Below are positions 9,617 through 18,171 of a DNA stretch of 64,000 bases, piece by piece. The notes below the pieces were generated by a model, which ran no database searches, was not told the DNA's origin, and saw only the letters and a list, made by a program, of their open reading frames with translations. Within the stretch, counting starts at the first letter, position 1. Each line of letters begins with the position of its first letter. A program made the position numbers and the translations under genes. The stretch comes from Acidobacteriota bacterium (lineage in GTDB: Bacteria > Acidobacteriota > Thermoanaerobaculia > Multivoradales > JBCCEF01), in assembly GCA_039030395.1 (NCBI GenBank), contig JBCCEF010000007.1:62001-126000 (forward strand). Direction: 5' to 3'.

Positions 9617-12600
9617 CTAGAAGGTGTAGCGCAGTCCCAACTTGGCGCGCCAGCGCGAGGACAGCGGGTGGATCTCGAAGCGATTCTCCGGGCTCCGCGC
9701 GACGCTCCGCAGCTCGTACTGCGGGTTGCCGTCGGCGTTGATGCCGGCGAAATCCGCCACGGTGACCGAGTTGAAGTTGGCGTAGCGCAGCAGACCCGAA
9801 TCGGAGTCGAACAGGTTCGCCAGGTTGAGGATGTCGGCGGTGACCTCCAGGCTACCGAAGCCCACCGGGATGGCCTGCGCGAAGTGCAGATCCAGGGTGC
9901 TGTTCCAGGGCGCATTCGAGCAGTTGCGCGGTACGATGCGGCCGCGATTGCTGCTCAAGCATTCGTCCTGCTGGATGTAGGCCTCGAGATCCGCGTAGGT
10001 GCCTCCGGAGACGATCTCCACGTCGTTCGGACCGGAGGGCACATAGAACAGGTCGTTCGAGAAGAAGAACCCGTCGCCGTTGAAGCTACCCGTCCGAATG
10101 CTGCGGGACGTTCCGAGGAGCGTCGTGTACGGGCGCCCGGACTGGTGGTTGTAGAACAGACCCACGGTCGTCGGCCACTCGGTGCGGCCGTTGAACTGGT
10201 ACGAGAGGGAAGCCGAAATGCGGTGCTCGACCTCGAAGTCCGAAGTCGAGGCGCCGGCATTGTTCGGGTTGACCGCCTCGTTGAACTGCCAGTTCGACAC
10301 GGCGCGGCTGGAGGAGCCTTCGTTGACCACCGTCGAGTCACCGTAGGTGTAGGCCAGGAAGCCGTAGACACCGCGACCGGCCCGGCGCTCCAGCTTCACG
10401 GCGACATTGGTTGCCTCACCCTCGGTGCTGTTGGTGATCAGGTAGGCGCCATCGACGTTGCGGTCCACCGTCTCGAAGGTCGGGCGGCCATCGAAGGGCA
10501 GGGTACCGACCTGGCGGATGTTGACGTTTCGGTAGTCGATCTCCTGCACCGAATCGGCATAGATGCCTTCGATCGAACCCACCAGATTCCACCACGGCAG
10601 CTCCCGATCGTAGGCCAGGTTGATGCGCATCACCTGCGGGAACTCGAAGTCCGGATCGATCAGGTTGAACTCACCGATCGCCACCGAGCCGCCGGTGGGA
10701 ATGGTCGGATTGTTCGGGTCCGGATTGAACGGCACGGCGCCGTTGGTGTTGACGGTGATGAACTGCTGCTCGATACCGCTGCGGGCGTAGTTGTTCGAGA
10801 TCCACACGTAAGGGGCGCGACCGGCGAAGATGCCGATGCCGCCGCGGAGCTGCTGCTGCGCGTTGCCGCCGAGGTCCCAGTTGAAGCCGAGGCGCGGCTG
10901 CCACAGCAGCTCACCGTCCGGCAGTTCGTCGGTGCGGAAGCCGTAGGTGGTCTCGGTGAACGGGTTGCGGCTCGGGCTGTCCGGGAAGAACGGTGCGTCC
11001 ACCCGCAGGCCGTAGGTCAGCGTCAGGTTCGACTTCACCGCCCAGGTGTCGCCGAAGTAGAGGCCGAACTGGTTGACGTCGAACTGCTGCGACTGCGCCT
11101 GTCCCGGCGGCACCACGGTGACCCGGTAGCGGTCCATGTTGTCGGCGAAGTAGTCGTCGAGGGTGTCGTACTCGAAGGAGCCGAAGAAGTTCTGCAGGAA
11201 CAGATTGTCGAAGCTGAACAGCTCGTTGTGGGTACCGATGACGAAGGTGTGGTCGCCGCGCACCATGGTGAAGTCGTCGGTGATCTCCAGGATGTCCTGA
11301 TCGAGAGCATTGGCCGTCGAGAAGGGCTCCGTGCCCACCTCGAACTCCAGGCGGCCGGAGTCCGCGTCGCCGAGCACATCCTCGATCTCGATCCACGGGA
11401 AACGCGTACCGTTGATGCCGGAGCGGCTGTCGCGGATGGTCTGGTAGGTCACCCGCGCCTCGTTGAAGGCGTTCGAGCCGAAGACGCTGTTGAGCTGAGC
11501 CACCGTCGAGTTGGTTTCGCTCGAGAAGGTGTAGGCCTCCGTCGGAAACTCGTAGGTGAAGCTGCCCGGGTTGTTGACGTCGTTCTGGGCGTCCACGTAG
11601 TTGTGGCGCAGGGTGAGCTGGTGGTTATCCGCCAGGTTGAAATCCGCGCGGCCGAAGAACTTGTCCGACGGCGTCTCCAGGCTCTGCTCAGCGAGACCGC
11701 CGGGATCGAAGCCGAAGCGGCTGATCAAGTCCTGACGAAAGGCGTTGGCGGCATCCTGCACTCGCGGATCGCCACCGCCGAACTGCTGACCGCTGGCGCC
11801 GTCGAGGGAGAAGCCGGTCGGCTGGGTCAGGTCGGAAATTTCGCCGTTGGCGAAGAAGAACATCTTGTCGCGCACGATCGGGCCGCCGAAGCGGAAGCCG
11901 TACTGCTCCTCGTCGAAGGTGCCGAATTCACCCAGCTCGTCGGGACCGTCACCGACCAGATCCTGATCGCGGGTGAAGTAGAAAACCGAGCCGGAGTAGT
12001 CGTTGCTGCCGCTGCGGGTGATGGCATTGACGCTGCCGCCGGAAAAGCCGCCCTGACGGACGTCGAACTCGGCGATCACCAGCTCGATCTCCTGGATCGC
12101 GTCCAGGCTGATCGGGGTGGTGTTGGCCTGGCCGCCGGGAGTGCCCTGATCGGCGAGGCCGAAAAGGTCGTTGTTGACGGCGCCGTCGATCTGGATGTTG
12201 TTGTAGCGGCTGCTGCGGCCGGCGACGGAGATGGCGTTGGCGTCGTCATTCTCGGAGGCCACCACCATGAAGGGGTTGGTGCGGGCGAAGTCTTCGAAGC
12301 CGCGGCCGACCGTCGGCAGGTTCTCGATCTGATCCGTCGAGACGCTACTCGCGGCACCGTTGCGGGTCGAGCTGAACAGGGTGTCCGCCTGGCCGACCAC
12401 CGTCACCGTGTCTTCGATCGCGCCGAGAGTGAGGGTGAAGTCGACGTTCGAGTCGCCACCGAGTTGGACGAAGATGTCCGTCTGCTCTGAGGTGTTGAAG
12501 CCGTCGAGCTGGGCGGTCATGGTGTAGGGACCGCCGACGCGCACGTTCAGGATCGCGTAGCGGCCGTCCGACCGGGTCACCGTGGTGTAGCGGGTGCCGG

Positions 12601-12775
12601 TGGGGTTGTGCAGCGCCTCGACGACGACACCCGGCAGGGCACCGCCGGATTCGTCCGCGACGAGGCCCTTGAAGGCGCCGGTGGTGACGCCCTGGGCAAA
12701 GACATTGGAAGCACCGGCGACCGCCAGAGCGGTCGCCAGCACCAGACAAAGCGTAGTTTTCCAGGAAGGTCTCAT
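9617..12775 (-). CDS. Oar-like TonB-dependent receptor with carboxypeptidase-regulatory domain
   Basis: This 1052-residue outer-membrane protein has a signal peptide ending near VFAQG, then a carboxypeptidase-regulatory-like beta-sandwich (about residues 33-115, with GVVVEALHNPTG and SDGRYAILNV). Next come a plug domain (QIENLPTVGRGFEDFAR, IQIDGAVNNDLFG) and a long beta-barrel region ending in an aromatic residue (KLGLRYTF). The architecture is that of the Oar/TonB-dependent receptors that expand in Acidobacteriota. The ligand cannot be told from sequence, and no SusD partner or TonB/ExbBD gene is nearby. GGAGGA lies before the ATG, and a terminator follows the gene. Confidence 0.93.
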   Translation of the reverse strand: MRPSWKTTLCLVLATALAVAGASNVFAQGVTTGAFKGLVADESGGALPGVVVEALHNPTGTRYTTVTRSDGRYAILNVRVGGPYTMTAQLDGFNTSEQTDIFVQLGGDSNVDFTLTLGAIEDTVTVVGQADTLFSSTRNGAASSVSTDQIENLPTVGRGFEDFARTNPFMVVASENDDANAISVAGRSSRYNNIQIDGAVNNDLFGLADQGTPGGQANTTPISLDAIQEIELVIAEFDVRQGGFSGGSVNAITRSGSNDYSGSVFYFTRDQDLVGDGPDELGEFGTFDEEQYGFRFGGPIVRDKMFFFANGEISDLTQPTGFSLDGASGQQFGGGDPRVQDAANAFRQDLISRFGFDPGGLAEQSLETPSDKFFGRADFNLADNHQLTLRHNYVDAQNDVNNPGSFTYEFPTEAYTFSSETNSTVAQLNSVFGSNAFNEARVTYQTIRDSRSGINGTRFPWIEIEDVLGDADSGRLEFEVGTEPFSTANALDQDILEITDDFTMVRGDHTFVIGTHNELFSFDNLFLQNFFGSFEYDTLDDYFADNMDRYRVTVVPPGQAQSQQFDVNQFGLYFGDTWAVKSNLTLTYGLRVDAPFFPDSPSRNPFTETTYGFRTDELPDGELLWQPRLGFNWDLGGNAQQQLRGGIGIFAGRAPYVWISNNYARSGIEQQFITVNTNGAVPFNPDPNNPTIPTGGSVAIGEFNLIDPDFEFPQVMRINLAYDRELPWWNLVGSIEGIYADSVQEIDYRNVNIRQVGTLPFDGRPTFETVDRNVDGAYLITNSTEGEATNVAVKLERRAGRGVYGFLAYTYGDSTVVNEGSSSRAVSNWQFNEAVNPNNAGASTSDFEVEHRISASLSYQFNGRTEWPTTVGLFYNHQSGRPYTTLLGTSRSIRTGSFNGDGFFFSNDLFYVPSGPNDVEIVSGGTYADLEAYIQQDECLSSNRGRIVPRNCSNAPWNSTLDLHFAQAIPVGFGSLEVTADILNLANLFDSDSGLLRYANFNSVTVADFAGINADGNPQYELRSVARSPENRFEIHPLSSRWRAKLGLRYTF

Positions 12776-12921
12776 CTCTCTCCTCCGAACACGGTTGAAT
12801 ATGGCTGGATTGGGCCTAGTTGGCGTTGGCCTTGAGTAGAGCCGTGAAGTCCCATGAGTTGGTTGTCAGAGCCGTCCGTACACAGTCGAAGCACGTTCAG
12901 GATCTTCAACTTCAGGGGCAT
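12772..12921 (-). CDS. Possible 49-residue leader ORF overlapping the receptor start
   Basis: A short frame starting MPLKLKILNVLRLCTDG has a G-rich Shine-Dalgarno-like run (gggggg) seven bases before its ATG. It ends in TGA overlapping the receptor start codon as ATGA. It has no recognisable domain. It may be a coupled upstream ORF for the receptor or merely a chance frame in the leader. The rest of the divergent spacer up to 13147 shows no other coding signal. Confidence 0.3.
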   Translation of the reverse strand: MPLKLKILNVLRLCTDGSDNQLMGLHGSTQGQRQLGPIQPYSTVFGGER

Positions 12922-13147
12922 CGTTGAACCCCCCTGTGAACAGCGGGTGAACCGTGAGCAACCGACGAGTGAAATAGAAGCCCCGGAGGGCTGAAAGCCA
13001 TGACTAGGGTTCGTCTGAGCCGCCCCGGCAAGGGTTGGAGAAAGTCTTCGTATCAGGGCGCGGCGCGGCTTGAACCAGTGCCGAAATGATACCACGCGAA
13101 TCACCGGATCCGCCCACCTGGGAGAGATCCAATATGATGGATGTCCG

Positions 13148-14179
13148 ATGCCTTTTTTCACCGCCCGATTCATGCTTTTTCTCGCCCTATTGGGCTCCCT
13201 TTGCCTATCCGCCAGCACCTCATCGGCGCCTCCTTCAATGGCCACCGAAAGCGGCGGGGGATCGGCGGGGATCGGAGAGCCTCGCCGCATTTCGGCCCGC
13301 GCTTTCGACGGCCCGATCGCTATCGAGATCCGAAACCTCCCGGCGGCCGAGGCCGAGGCGGCGATGCGCCGGGCGGTCATCGAGATTCTGGAGGTCGAAG
13401 CCCTCGCCGAAGGGAGCACCGTCAGCGACGAACCCCTCGACCTTCGGCTGCGCCGCCTGCTGAACCGAAGCCTCCGATTCTGCCGATGGTCCGAAGGCGC
13501 CACCGGCCCCCTCGGCGGTCAGTTGGCGAAGCTATGGGGATTGCGCGGAACGGCGGCTGGGCGCCCCACGCCGGATCGGCTGGAAGAAGCCGTGCGCAGC
13601 GCCCGCTGCGATGCCTTGACGATCGATGAGGAATCGTCCACCGCTCGTCTGGCCGAAGGCAGCCTTCTCGACCTGGCGGATTTCGCGCCGGGCTTCGCGG
13701 TGGACCGAGCGGTGGAGGTTCTACGGCAAAAAGGCGTCACCAACGGCCTGGTGCGGGTTGGCCCGGTCACCCGCGGCGTCGGTCCGGGGCCCGGCGGCCG
13801 CGGCTGGCCGGTGGAACTCCCGCAGCTCGAGGGGTTGGAGGAATCCCTCGGCACCGCTTGGCTGAAGGATCAGGCCCTCGCCCTGGCGTCCATCCGCGGC
13901 AACGCCCTGCGGGTCGGCGGCGATTCGCTGGCGCCGTACCTGGACCAGCGGAGCGGCCGGCCGGCGACGGGAAGGGTCGCCACCCTTACCGTCACCGAAC
14001 TCGGCCTCGACGCGCAGGCCCTGTCGACGGCCCTGTTTGTCCTGGGGAGCCGTGAGGGGGAGTTCCGGGTGAGCGCCCTCAAGCCGACGCCGGCAGTTCT
14101 CTGGCTCCTCGGTAGCGGTACCGGCGCGCCGCTGCTCAGCTCGTACCGCTGGTCGCAGGTGAAGGTCACGAATCCCTAG
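13148..14179 (+). CDS. Divergent ApbE-like (FAD:protein FMN transferase family) exported protein
   Basis: The protein of about 343 residues has an N-terminal hydrophobic signal (FFTARFMLFLALLGSLCLS). Its body resembles ApbE flavin transferases: DFAPGFAVDRAVEVLRQKGV matches the usual lysine-bearing segment, and YLDQRSGRPATGRV followed by LDAQALSTALFVLG matches the C-terminal motif. Key positions look altered. The usual A-D-A-L appears as A-Q-A-L, the usual GGD-type motif is VGPVTRG, and the lysine position of AKGYAVD is a proline. It may therefore be inactive or have changed specificity. TATGAT lies nine bases before the ATG with no Shine-Dalgarno sequence. Confidence 0.65.
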   Translation: MPFFTARFMLFLALLGSLCLSASTSSAPPSMATESGGGSAGIGEPRRISARAFDGPIAIEIRNLPAAEAEAAMRRAVIEILEVEALAEGSTVSDEPLDLRLRRLLNRSLRFCRWSEGATGPLGGQLAKLWGLRGTAAGRPTPDRLEEAVRSARCDALTIDEESSTARLAEGSLLDLADFAPGFAVDRAVEVLRQKGVTNGLVRVGPVTRGVGPGPGGRGWPVELPQLEGLEESLGTAWLKDQALALASIRGNALRVGGDSLAPYLDQRSGRPATGRVATLTVTELGLDAQALSTALFVLGSREGEFRVSALKPTPAVLWLLGSGTGAPLLSSYRWSQVKVTNP

Positions 14180-14192
14180 CCCGTCGGCTAGC

Positions 14193-14645
14193 TCATTCGA
14201 GCAGCTTGCGGGTTCTGCGGCGGCGGTAGGCAAAGAGCACCGGCAATCCTGCCCACATCTGCCAGCCGATCAGGCGGCGCATCAGCCCCCCGCCCCACCG
14301 CGCCTCGATCTCGTCCTCGATCCAGGTGGCGGATCCGTCCGCCGCCGGCCGGAAACGGTGACGATGTTCCCAGTAGGCAAACGGGCCGGAGATTTGGCGA
14401 TCCCGAAAACCCACCACTTCGGGCTCGTCCAACGTCGCCACCCGCAGCCACCAGGTCACCGGAATGGGACCCACCCACATCCGCATGGTCAACTCATCGC
14501 CGGCCTGCAGCCGCTCCGGTGGCGGGATCAGGAACCTCATCGGCACGAAGGGAGGGGTGACGGCGGCGAGGTTGGCCGGTCGGCGGTGGAATTTCTCCAC
14601 CCGCTCGATCGGCGCCGACACCCGAAATCGGCTTCGATAGATCAC
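14193..14645 (-). CDS. SRPBCC-fold (cyclase/START-like) protein
   Basis: A 150-residue helix-grip protein; the start codon is GTG. It begins YRSRFRVSAPIERVEKFH and has the WWLRVATLDEPEVVGFRDRQ and WEHRHRFRP strands typical of SRPBCC ligand-binding proteins. It begins three bases after the stop of the TIGR01777-type epimerase gene. In other bacteria this kind of domain is often fused to or paired with TIGR01777 proteins, so the two probably act together. The substrate is unknown. Confidence 0.8.
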   Translation of the reverse strand: MIYRSRFRVSAPIERVEKFHRRPANLAAVTPPFVPMRFLIPPPERLQAGDELTMRMWVGPIPVTWWLRVATLDEPEVVGFRDRQISGPFAYWEHRHRFRPAADGSATWIEDEIEARWGGGLMRRLIGWQMWAGLPVLFAYRRRRTRKLLE

Positions 14646-14648
14646 CGC

Positions 14649-15593
14649 TCAGTCCGCCAGCAGATTTTCCAGAGCGGATTCCAGATCCGAGAAGCGGAAG
14701 GGGAAATCGAGGTCTTCCAGGGCCCGGGGCACGGCCCGCTGACCGCCGAGCAGTAGGCGAGACATCTCCCCCATCGCCAGCTTCAAGGCGAAGGCCGGCA
14801 CCCGCAAGAGGTTGGGGCGGTGGAGCACCCGCGCTAGCACCCGGCTCAACTCATCGTTGGTCACCGGTTTCGGAGCGCTCAGGTTGAAAGGTCCGGCCGC
14901 CTCCGGATGCTCCATCAGAAAGCGAATCGCCTCCGCTTCGTCGTTCAGATGGATCCAAGGCATGTACTGCTCGCCGTCACCCAGGGAACCACCCACTCCG
15001 AAGCGAAAGGGCATCGCCATCTTCGGCAAGGCTCCGCCCTCGAGGCTTAACACGATGCCCGTCCGCAGAAGCACCCGTCGAACGCCCAGCGCTTCAACGG
15101 GTTCCGTCGAGGCTTCCCACTCGACGGAGAGTTCCGCCAGGAAATCATCGCCCGGCGGCGATTCTTCGGTGATCAGCGCATCGCCCGTATCGCCGCCGTA
15201 GAAACCCACGGCGCTCGCCTGCATCAGGAAACTCGGCTTGGTGGCCGCCGCCCGAATCGCCTCGACGATGGCCCGGCTCGGCTCCAGGCGGCTGCTGCGT
15301 AGACGTTCCTTCTCGGCCGCCGTCCAACGCCCGCCGGCAATGTTGCGGCCGGCGAGATTGACGATACCGGCAGCGCCATCGACCAGTTCGCCCCACCCCT
15401 CGGCGGTTCGGCCGTCCCAACCGACGGCTCGCGCGCCGGCGGGCAACCCTGCGACTTTCTCCGGACTGCGGGAGAGGACCACCACTTCCCAATCGCCTTC
15501 CGCCAGCATGGCGGTCAGGGCACGGCCGATCATTCCGGAGCCCCCGCTGATCAGGACGCGGCCGCGGGCGTTCACGTTGTGCCCCTCAACCAT
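14649..15593 (-). CDS. TIGR01777-family NAD(P)-dependent epimerase-like protein (YfcH-like)
   Basis: This is a 314-residue extended short-chain dehydrogenase. The N-terminal RVLISGGSGMIGRAL is the nucleotide-binding glycine motif, and the family signatures NLAGRNIAGGRW, SAVGFYG and PWIHLNDEAEAIRFL are present. The ATG start overlaps the vapC stop by eight bases; a GTG at 15575 (VNARGRVLISGG) is an alternative closer to the conserved region. The reaction is not established for this family. It is encoded with the downstream SRPBCC protein. Confidence 0.85.
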   Translation of the reverse strand: MVEGHNVNARGRVLISGGSGMIGRALTAMLAEGDWEVVVLSRSPEKVAGLPAGARAVGWDGRTAEGWGELVDGAAGIVNLAGRNIAGGRWTAAEKERLRSSRLEPSRAIVEAIRAAATKPSFLMQASAVGFYGGDTGDALITEESPPGDDFLAELSVEWEASTEPVEALGVRRVLLRTGIVLSLEGGALPKMAMPFRFGVGGSLGDGEQYMPWIHLNDEAEAIRFLMEHPEAAGPFNLSAPKPVTNDELSRVLARVLHRPNLLRVPAFALKLAMGEMSRLLLGGQRAVPRALEDLDFPFRFSDLESALENLLAD

Positions 15594-16032
15594 AGCTCGG
15601 CCCCTCCTCGTGTACTTCGGACGAGGACAACGCTGGATTGAGGCCTACGGCCGGCGAGATGTCCGTGAGCGAGAAGTCGTTGCCCTTGAACAGCAAGCGC
15701 TCCGATCGAGTGCGCGCCAGAGCATAGGAGAAGCAGTCGCCGAAATTGAGGCCCGCCGGATGACGGCCCTTGCCGAAACGGCTGTAGGCCCGGCACGCCT
15801 CTTTCGCCTGATCGACCCCGACCGCGAGCCGTTCGATGCCGGCTCGATCGACCAACATCTCCAGGAGGTGGAGGCCCGCGGCACCGTAGCGAGACTCGAT
15901 CACGATGGAGCATTCAACCCAGGTCGCCGCCGACAGCACCGGCCGCTCCGCCTCGGACAGCAGACGATTGAACAGCGAACGCTCCTCTTCGTCCTGCAGG
16001 ATGGCGAGAATCGCCGAAGTATCAATGACCAT
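15586..16032 (-). CDS. vapC: VapC-like PIN-domain ribonuclease toxin
   Basis: A 148-residue PIN-domain protein of the type II toxin family. The acidic catalytic residues are visible in MVIDTSAILAIL (Asp4), in the glutamate of ATWVECSIVIE and in NFGDCFSYALA (Asp). The last segment with GRHPAGLNFGDC is typical of the Rv0623-partner VapC group. It starts at the last base of the vapB stop (TGATG), so the pair is translationally coupled. By family it would cleave RNA unless bound by VapB. Confidence 0.92.
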   Translation of the reverse strand: MVIDTSAILAILQDEEERSLFNRLLSEAERPVLSAATWVECSIVIESRYGAAGLHLLEMLVDRAGIERLAVGVDQAKEACRAYSRFGKGRHPAGLNFGDCFSYALARTRSERLLFKGNDFSLTDISPAVGLNPALSSSEVHEEGPSYG

Positions 16033-16286
16033 CAGCCCGGCAGGCCCCTGTCGTCGTAGCCGAGGATTTCGTCCGCCGGACGGTCGTCGAGCACCGGCAG
16101 CCGGGAGCACTCCCGAGCCAGCGCGTCGAGCTCTTCGACCAACGGTCGGCCGGAGCGCTCGTGGCGCAACCGTTCGAGGCGATCTTCGAGAGCGCGCCGC
16201 ACGGCCTCGGTCTTGGTCTCGCCGGTGAGCGCCGCAACCGCCGAGGCGAGCCGTTCTACCTCCCTGTTTCGAATGTTCAGGGCCAT
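16032..16286 (-). CDS. vapB: VapB-type antitoxin (PSK-family transcription factor)
   Basis: An 84-residue protein that starts MALNIRNREVERLASAVAALT and continues TKTEAVRRALEDRLERL, a short ribbon-helix-helix-like DNA-binding segment. Its C-terminus, ADEILGYDDRGLPG, is the toxin-binding tail common to VapB antitoxins of the PSK_trans_fac family. The gene has its own promoter at 16337-16365 and two identical repeats between promoter and start, which fits autorepression. Confidence 0.92.
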   Translation of the reverse strand: MALNIRNREVERLASAVAALTGETKTEAVRRALEDRLERLRHERSGRPLVEELDALARECSRLPVLDDRPADEILGYDDRGLPG

Positions 16287-16304
16287 GGTTGGTCTCTTCG
16301 CCTA

Positions 16305-16333
16305 TTTCTACACATCAACCACTCTTTCTACAC
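16305..16333 (-). repeat. Twin 9-bp direct repeat, candidate VapBC operator
   Basis: On the minus strand GTGTAGAAA occurs twice (16305-16313 and 16325-16333) with a 20-base period, about two helical turns. The copies lie around and just after the predicted transcription start of vapBC. Identical half-sites on one face of the helix at this spot are what an autoregulating antitoxin would bind. Confidence 0.55.
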
Positions 16334-16336
16334 GGT

Positions 16337-16365
16337 ATCATAACGACCTTCACTCTTGAAAGCAA
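16337..16365 (-). promoter_or_regulatory. Promoter of vapBC
   Basis: On the minus strand TTGCTT (16360-16365) and TATGAT (16337-16342) are separated by exactly 17 bases. The vapB ATG lies about 50 bases downstream of the -10 box. Confidence 0.7.
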
Positions 16366-16381
16366 AAGACGGGCAGAGAGC

Positions 16382-18130
16382 TCATGAAACCGCCGCCAGC
16401 TCTTCTTCGAGGCGCTGGCGCCGGTCCAGGTCAGCGTAGTGCCCGCCGAGGGCGATCAGTTCGTCGTGGGAACCGCGTTCGACGATCCGGCCTTCGTCGA
16501 GCACCAAAATCAGGTCGGCGTCGCGCACCGTGGATACCCGGTGGGAGACCAAAAACACGGTACGGCCGACGAACACCCGACGCAGGTTGCCGAGAATTCT
16601 CTCTTCGGTCTGCGTATCGACCGCCGATAGGCTGTCGTCCAGTAGCAGCAGGCGCGGCTGCCGCAGGAGCGCTCGCGCCAGCGCCACCCGCTGCTTCTGG
16701 CCGCCGGAGAGGGTGATGCCGCGCTCCCCCACCAGTGTGTCGAGTCCCTTCGGAAAGCCTTCCAGGTCTTCACCGAGACCGGCCAGCCGGGCCGCCTCGG
16801 CGATCTCCTCGCGGGTCGCCTCGGGTCGCCCCAGGGCGATGTTGTCGGCCACCGTGGTGGAAAATAGAAAGCTCTCCTGAGGCACCACGCCGAGGGCACC
16901 ACGAAGCTGGTCCAGGGAAAGCCTGCGCACGTCCACCCGGTCTACGAAAACCGTCCCCTCCGGCGGCTCCGCCAGGCGCGGAATCAGGGTGAGCAAGGTG
17001 CTCTTGCCGGAGCCGGTACGACCGACCAGGGCCACCGTAGAACCCGCCGGTGCCTCGAAGGAAATCTCCCGCAGCACTGGCTTCGACTCATCGCCGTAGC
17101 GGAAGGTGAGATCCCGAAAGGCCACCGCCCCGCCGATCTCGGCCGGGTGCTCCAGCGGCGGGTGGTCGGCAACCGCCGGCTCCGTTTGCAGCACCTCTCG
17201 AATGCGCCGCAGGGAGGCGCTGCCGCGCTGGGCCTGATTGATCACCCAGCCGATGGCGATCATCGGCCAGATCAATTTGCCGAGGAACAGATTGAAGGTG
17301 ACGAACTGCCCCAGGGTAATCGCCTCCTCGCGGACCAGGTTGCCGCCGTAGAACAGCACCGCCACGAAGCCCAGGCCCACCAACCCCTGGAGGGTCGGGT
17401 GGAAGGCGGCGCTCCAGCGGATCAGCCGTCGATTGCGCTCCACGTAGTCTTCGTTGTCCTGGAGGAATTGGGCGACCTGTGGCTCTTCCTGGACGTAGGC
17501 CCGCACCACCCGCGCGCCGGCGAGGTTCTCCTGCACCCGCGTCGAAAGGTCCGCAAAGGATTCCTGAACCCGCTCGAACAGGATGTGAATTCGGCTGCCG
17601 AAAACCCGCGTCACCCACGCCACCAGCGGCATCGTCGCCAGGGAGAGCAGGGTCAATGTGCCGTGGATGCGGGACATGAAGATCAGCGCTCCGGTGGCCG
17701 TGAACAGGGTGTTGGCGCTGTACATGATCGCCGGGCCGCACAGCATGCGGACGGCCTGTAGGTCGTTAGTTCCGCGGGCCATCAGATCGCCCGTTGGACG
17801 CTCCTGGTAAAAGCCCGCATCGAGGGTTTCGAGATGCCGGAAATAGCGGTTCCGCAGATCGCGCTCGATGTTGCGGCTCATGGTCACCAGCACCAAGCGC
17901 TGGGTGAACATGAAAATGCCCTGTCCCAGGGCGATGGCCACCAGCAGGGCGCCTTGCAGGTACAGACCCCCGAGGGGATCCTCCGCCCGCAGGCCGTCCA
18001 CCGCCCGGCCGACCACCAGCGGCGCCAGCAGGCCGATCAGAGCCGAACCGGCCACCGCCGCCAGTCCCCCGAGGAAGCGGCCCCGGTAGCGGCGAAAGAG
18101 AGGGAAGAGATAGGAAAGTTGCTCGAACAC
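16382..18130 (-). CDS. ABC exporter half-transporter (MdlA/MsbA type)
   Basis: A 582-residue fusion of a six-helix membrane domain (about residues 1-315) and an ATPase domain. The ATPase has Walker A GRTGSGKSTLL, signature LSGGQKQRVALARAL, Walker B LLLLDDSLSAVD and the H-loop histidine in VSHRVSTV. Walker B shows Asp in place of the usual catalytic Glu (LLDDSLSAVD), as in one half of heterodimeric exporters. A partner with a complete site could be the ABC gene at 56168-58045, though it is far away. The substrate is unknown. Confidence 0.92.
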   Translation of the reverse strand: MFEQLSYLFPLFRRYRGRFLGGLAAVAGSALIGLLAPLVVGRAVDGLRAEDPLGGLYLQGALLVAIALGQGIFMFTQRLVLVTMSRNIERDLRNRYFRHLETLDAGFYQERPTGDLMARGTNDLQAVRMLCGPAIMYSANTLFTATGALIFMSRIHGTLTLLSLATMPLVAWVTRVFGSRIHILFERVQESFADLSTRVQENLAGARVVRAYVQEEPQVAQFLQDNEDYVERNRRLIRWSAAFHPTLQGLVGLGFVAVLFYGGNLVREEAITLGQFVTFNLFLGKLIWPMIAIGWVINQAQRGSASLRRIREVLQTEPAVADHPPLEHPAEIGGAVAFRDLTFRYGDESKPVLREISFEAPAGSTVALVGRTGSGKSTLLTLIPRLAEPPEGTVFVDRVDVRRLSLDQLRGALGVVPQESFLFSTTVADNIALGRPEATREEIAEAARLAGLGEDLEGFPKGLDTLVGERGITLSGGQKQRVALARALLRQPRLLLLDDSLSAVDTQTEERILGNLRRVFVGRTVFLVSHRVSTVRDADLILVLDEGRIVERGSHDELIALGGHYADLDRRQRLEEELAAVS

Positions 18131-18171
18131 TGGACGGGCAGCGTATCAGCCGAGCGGCGACGGAAAGGGCG

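Noticed and set aside
9668-12490. 940-residue plus-strand frame antisense to the Oar-like receptor
   Set aside because: It is a shadow of the receptor gene; the translation is a Val/Gly/Glu/Arg-biased string without motifs.
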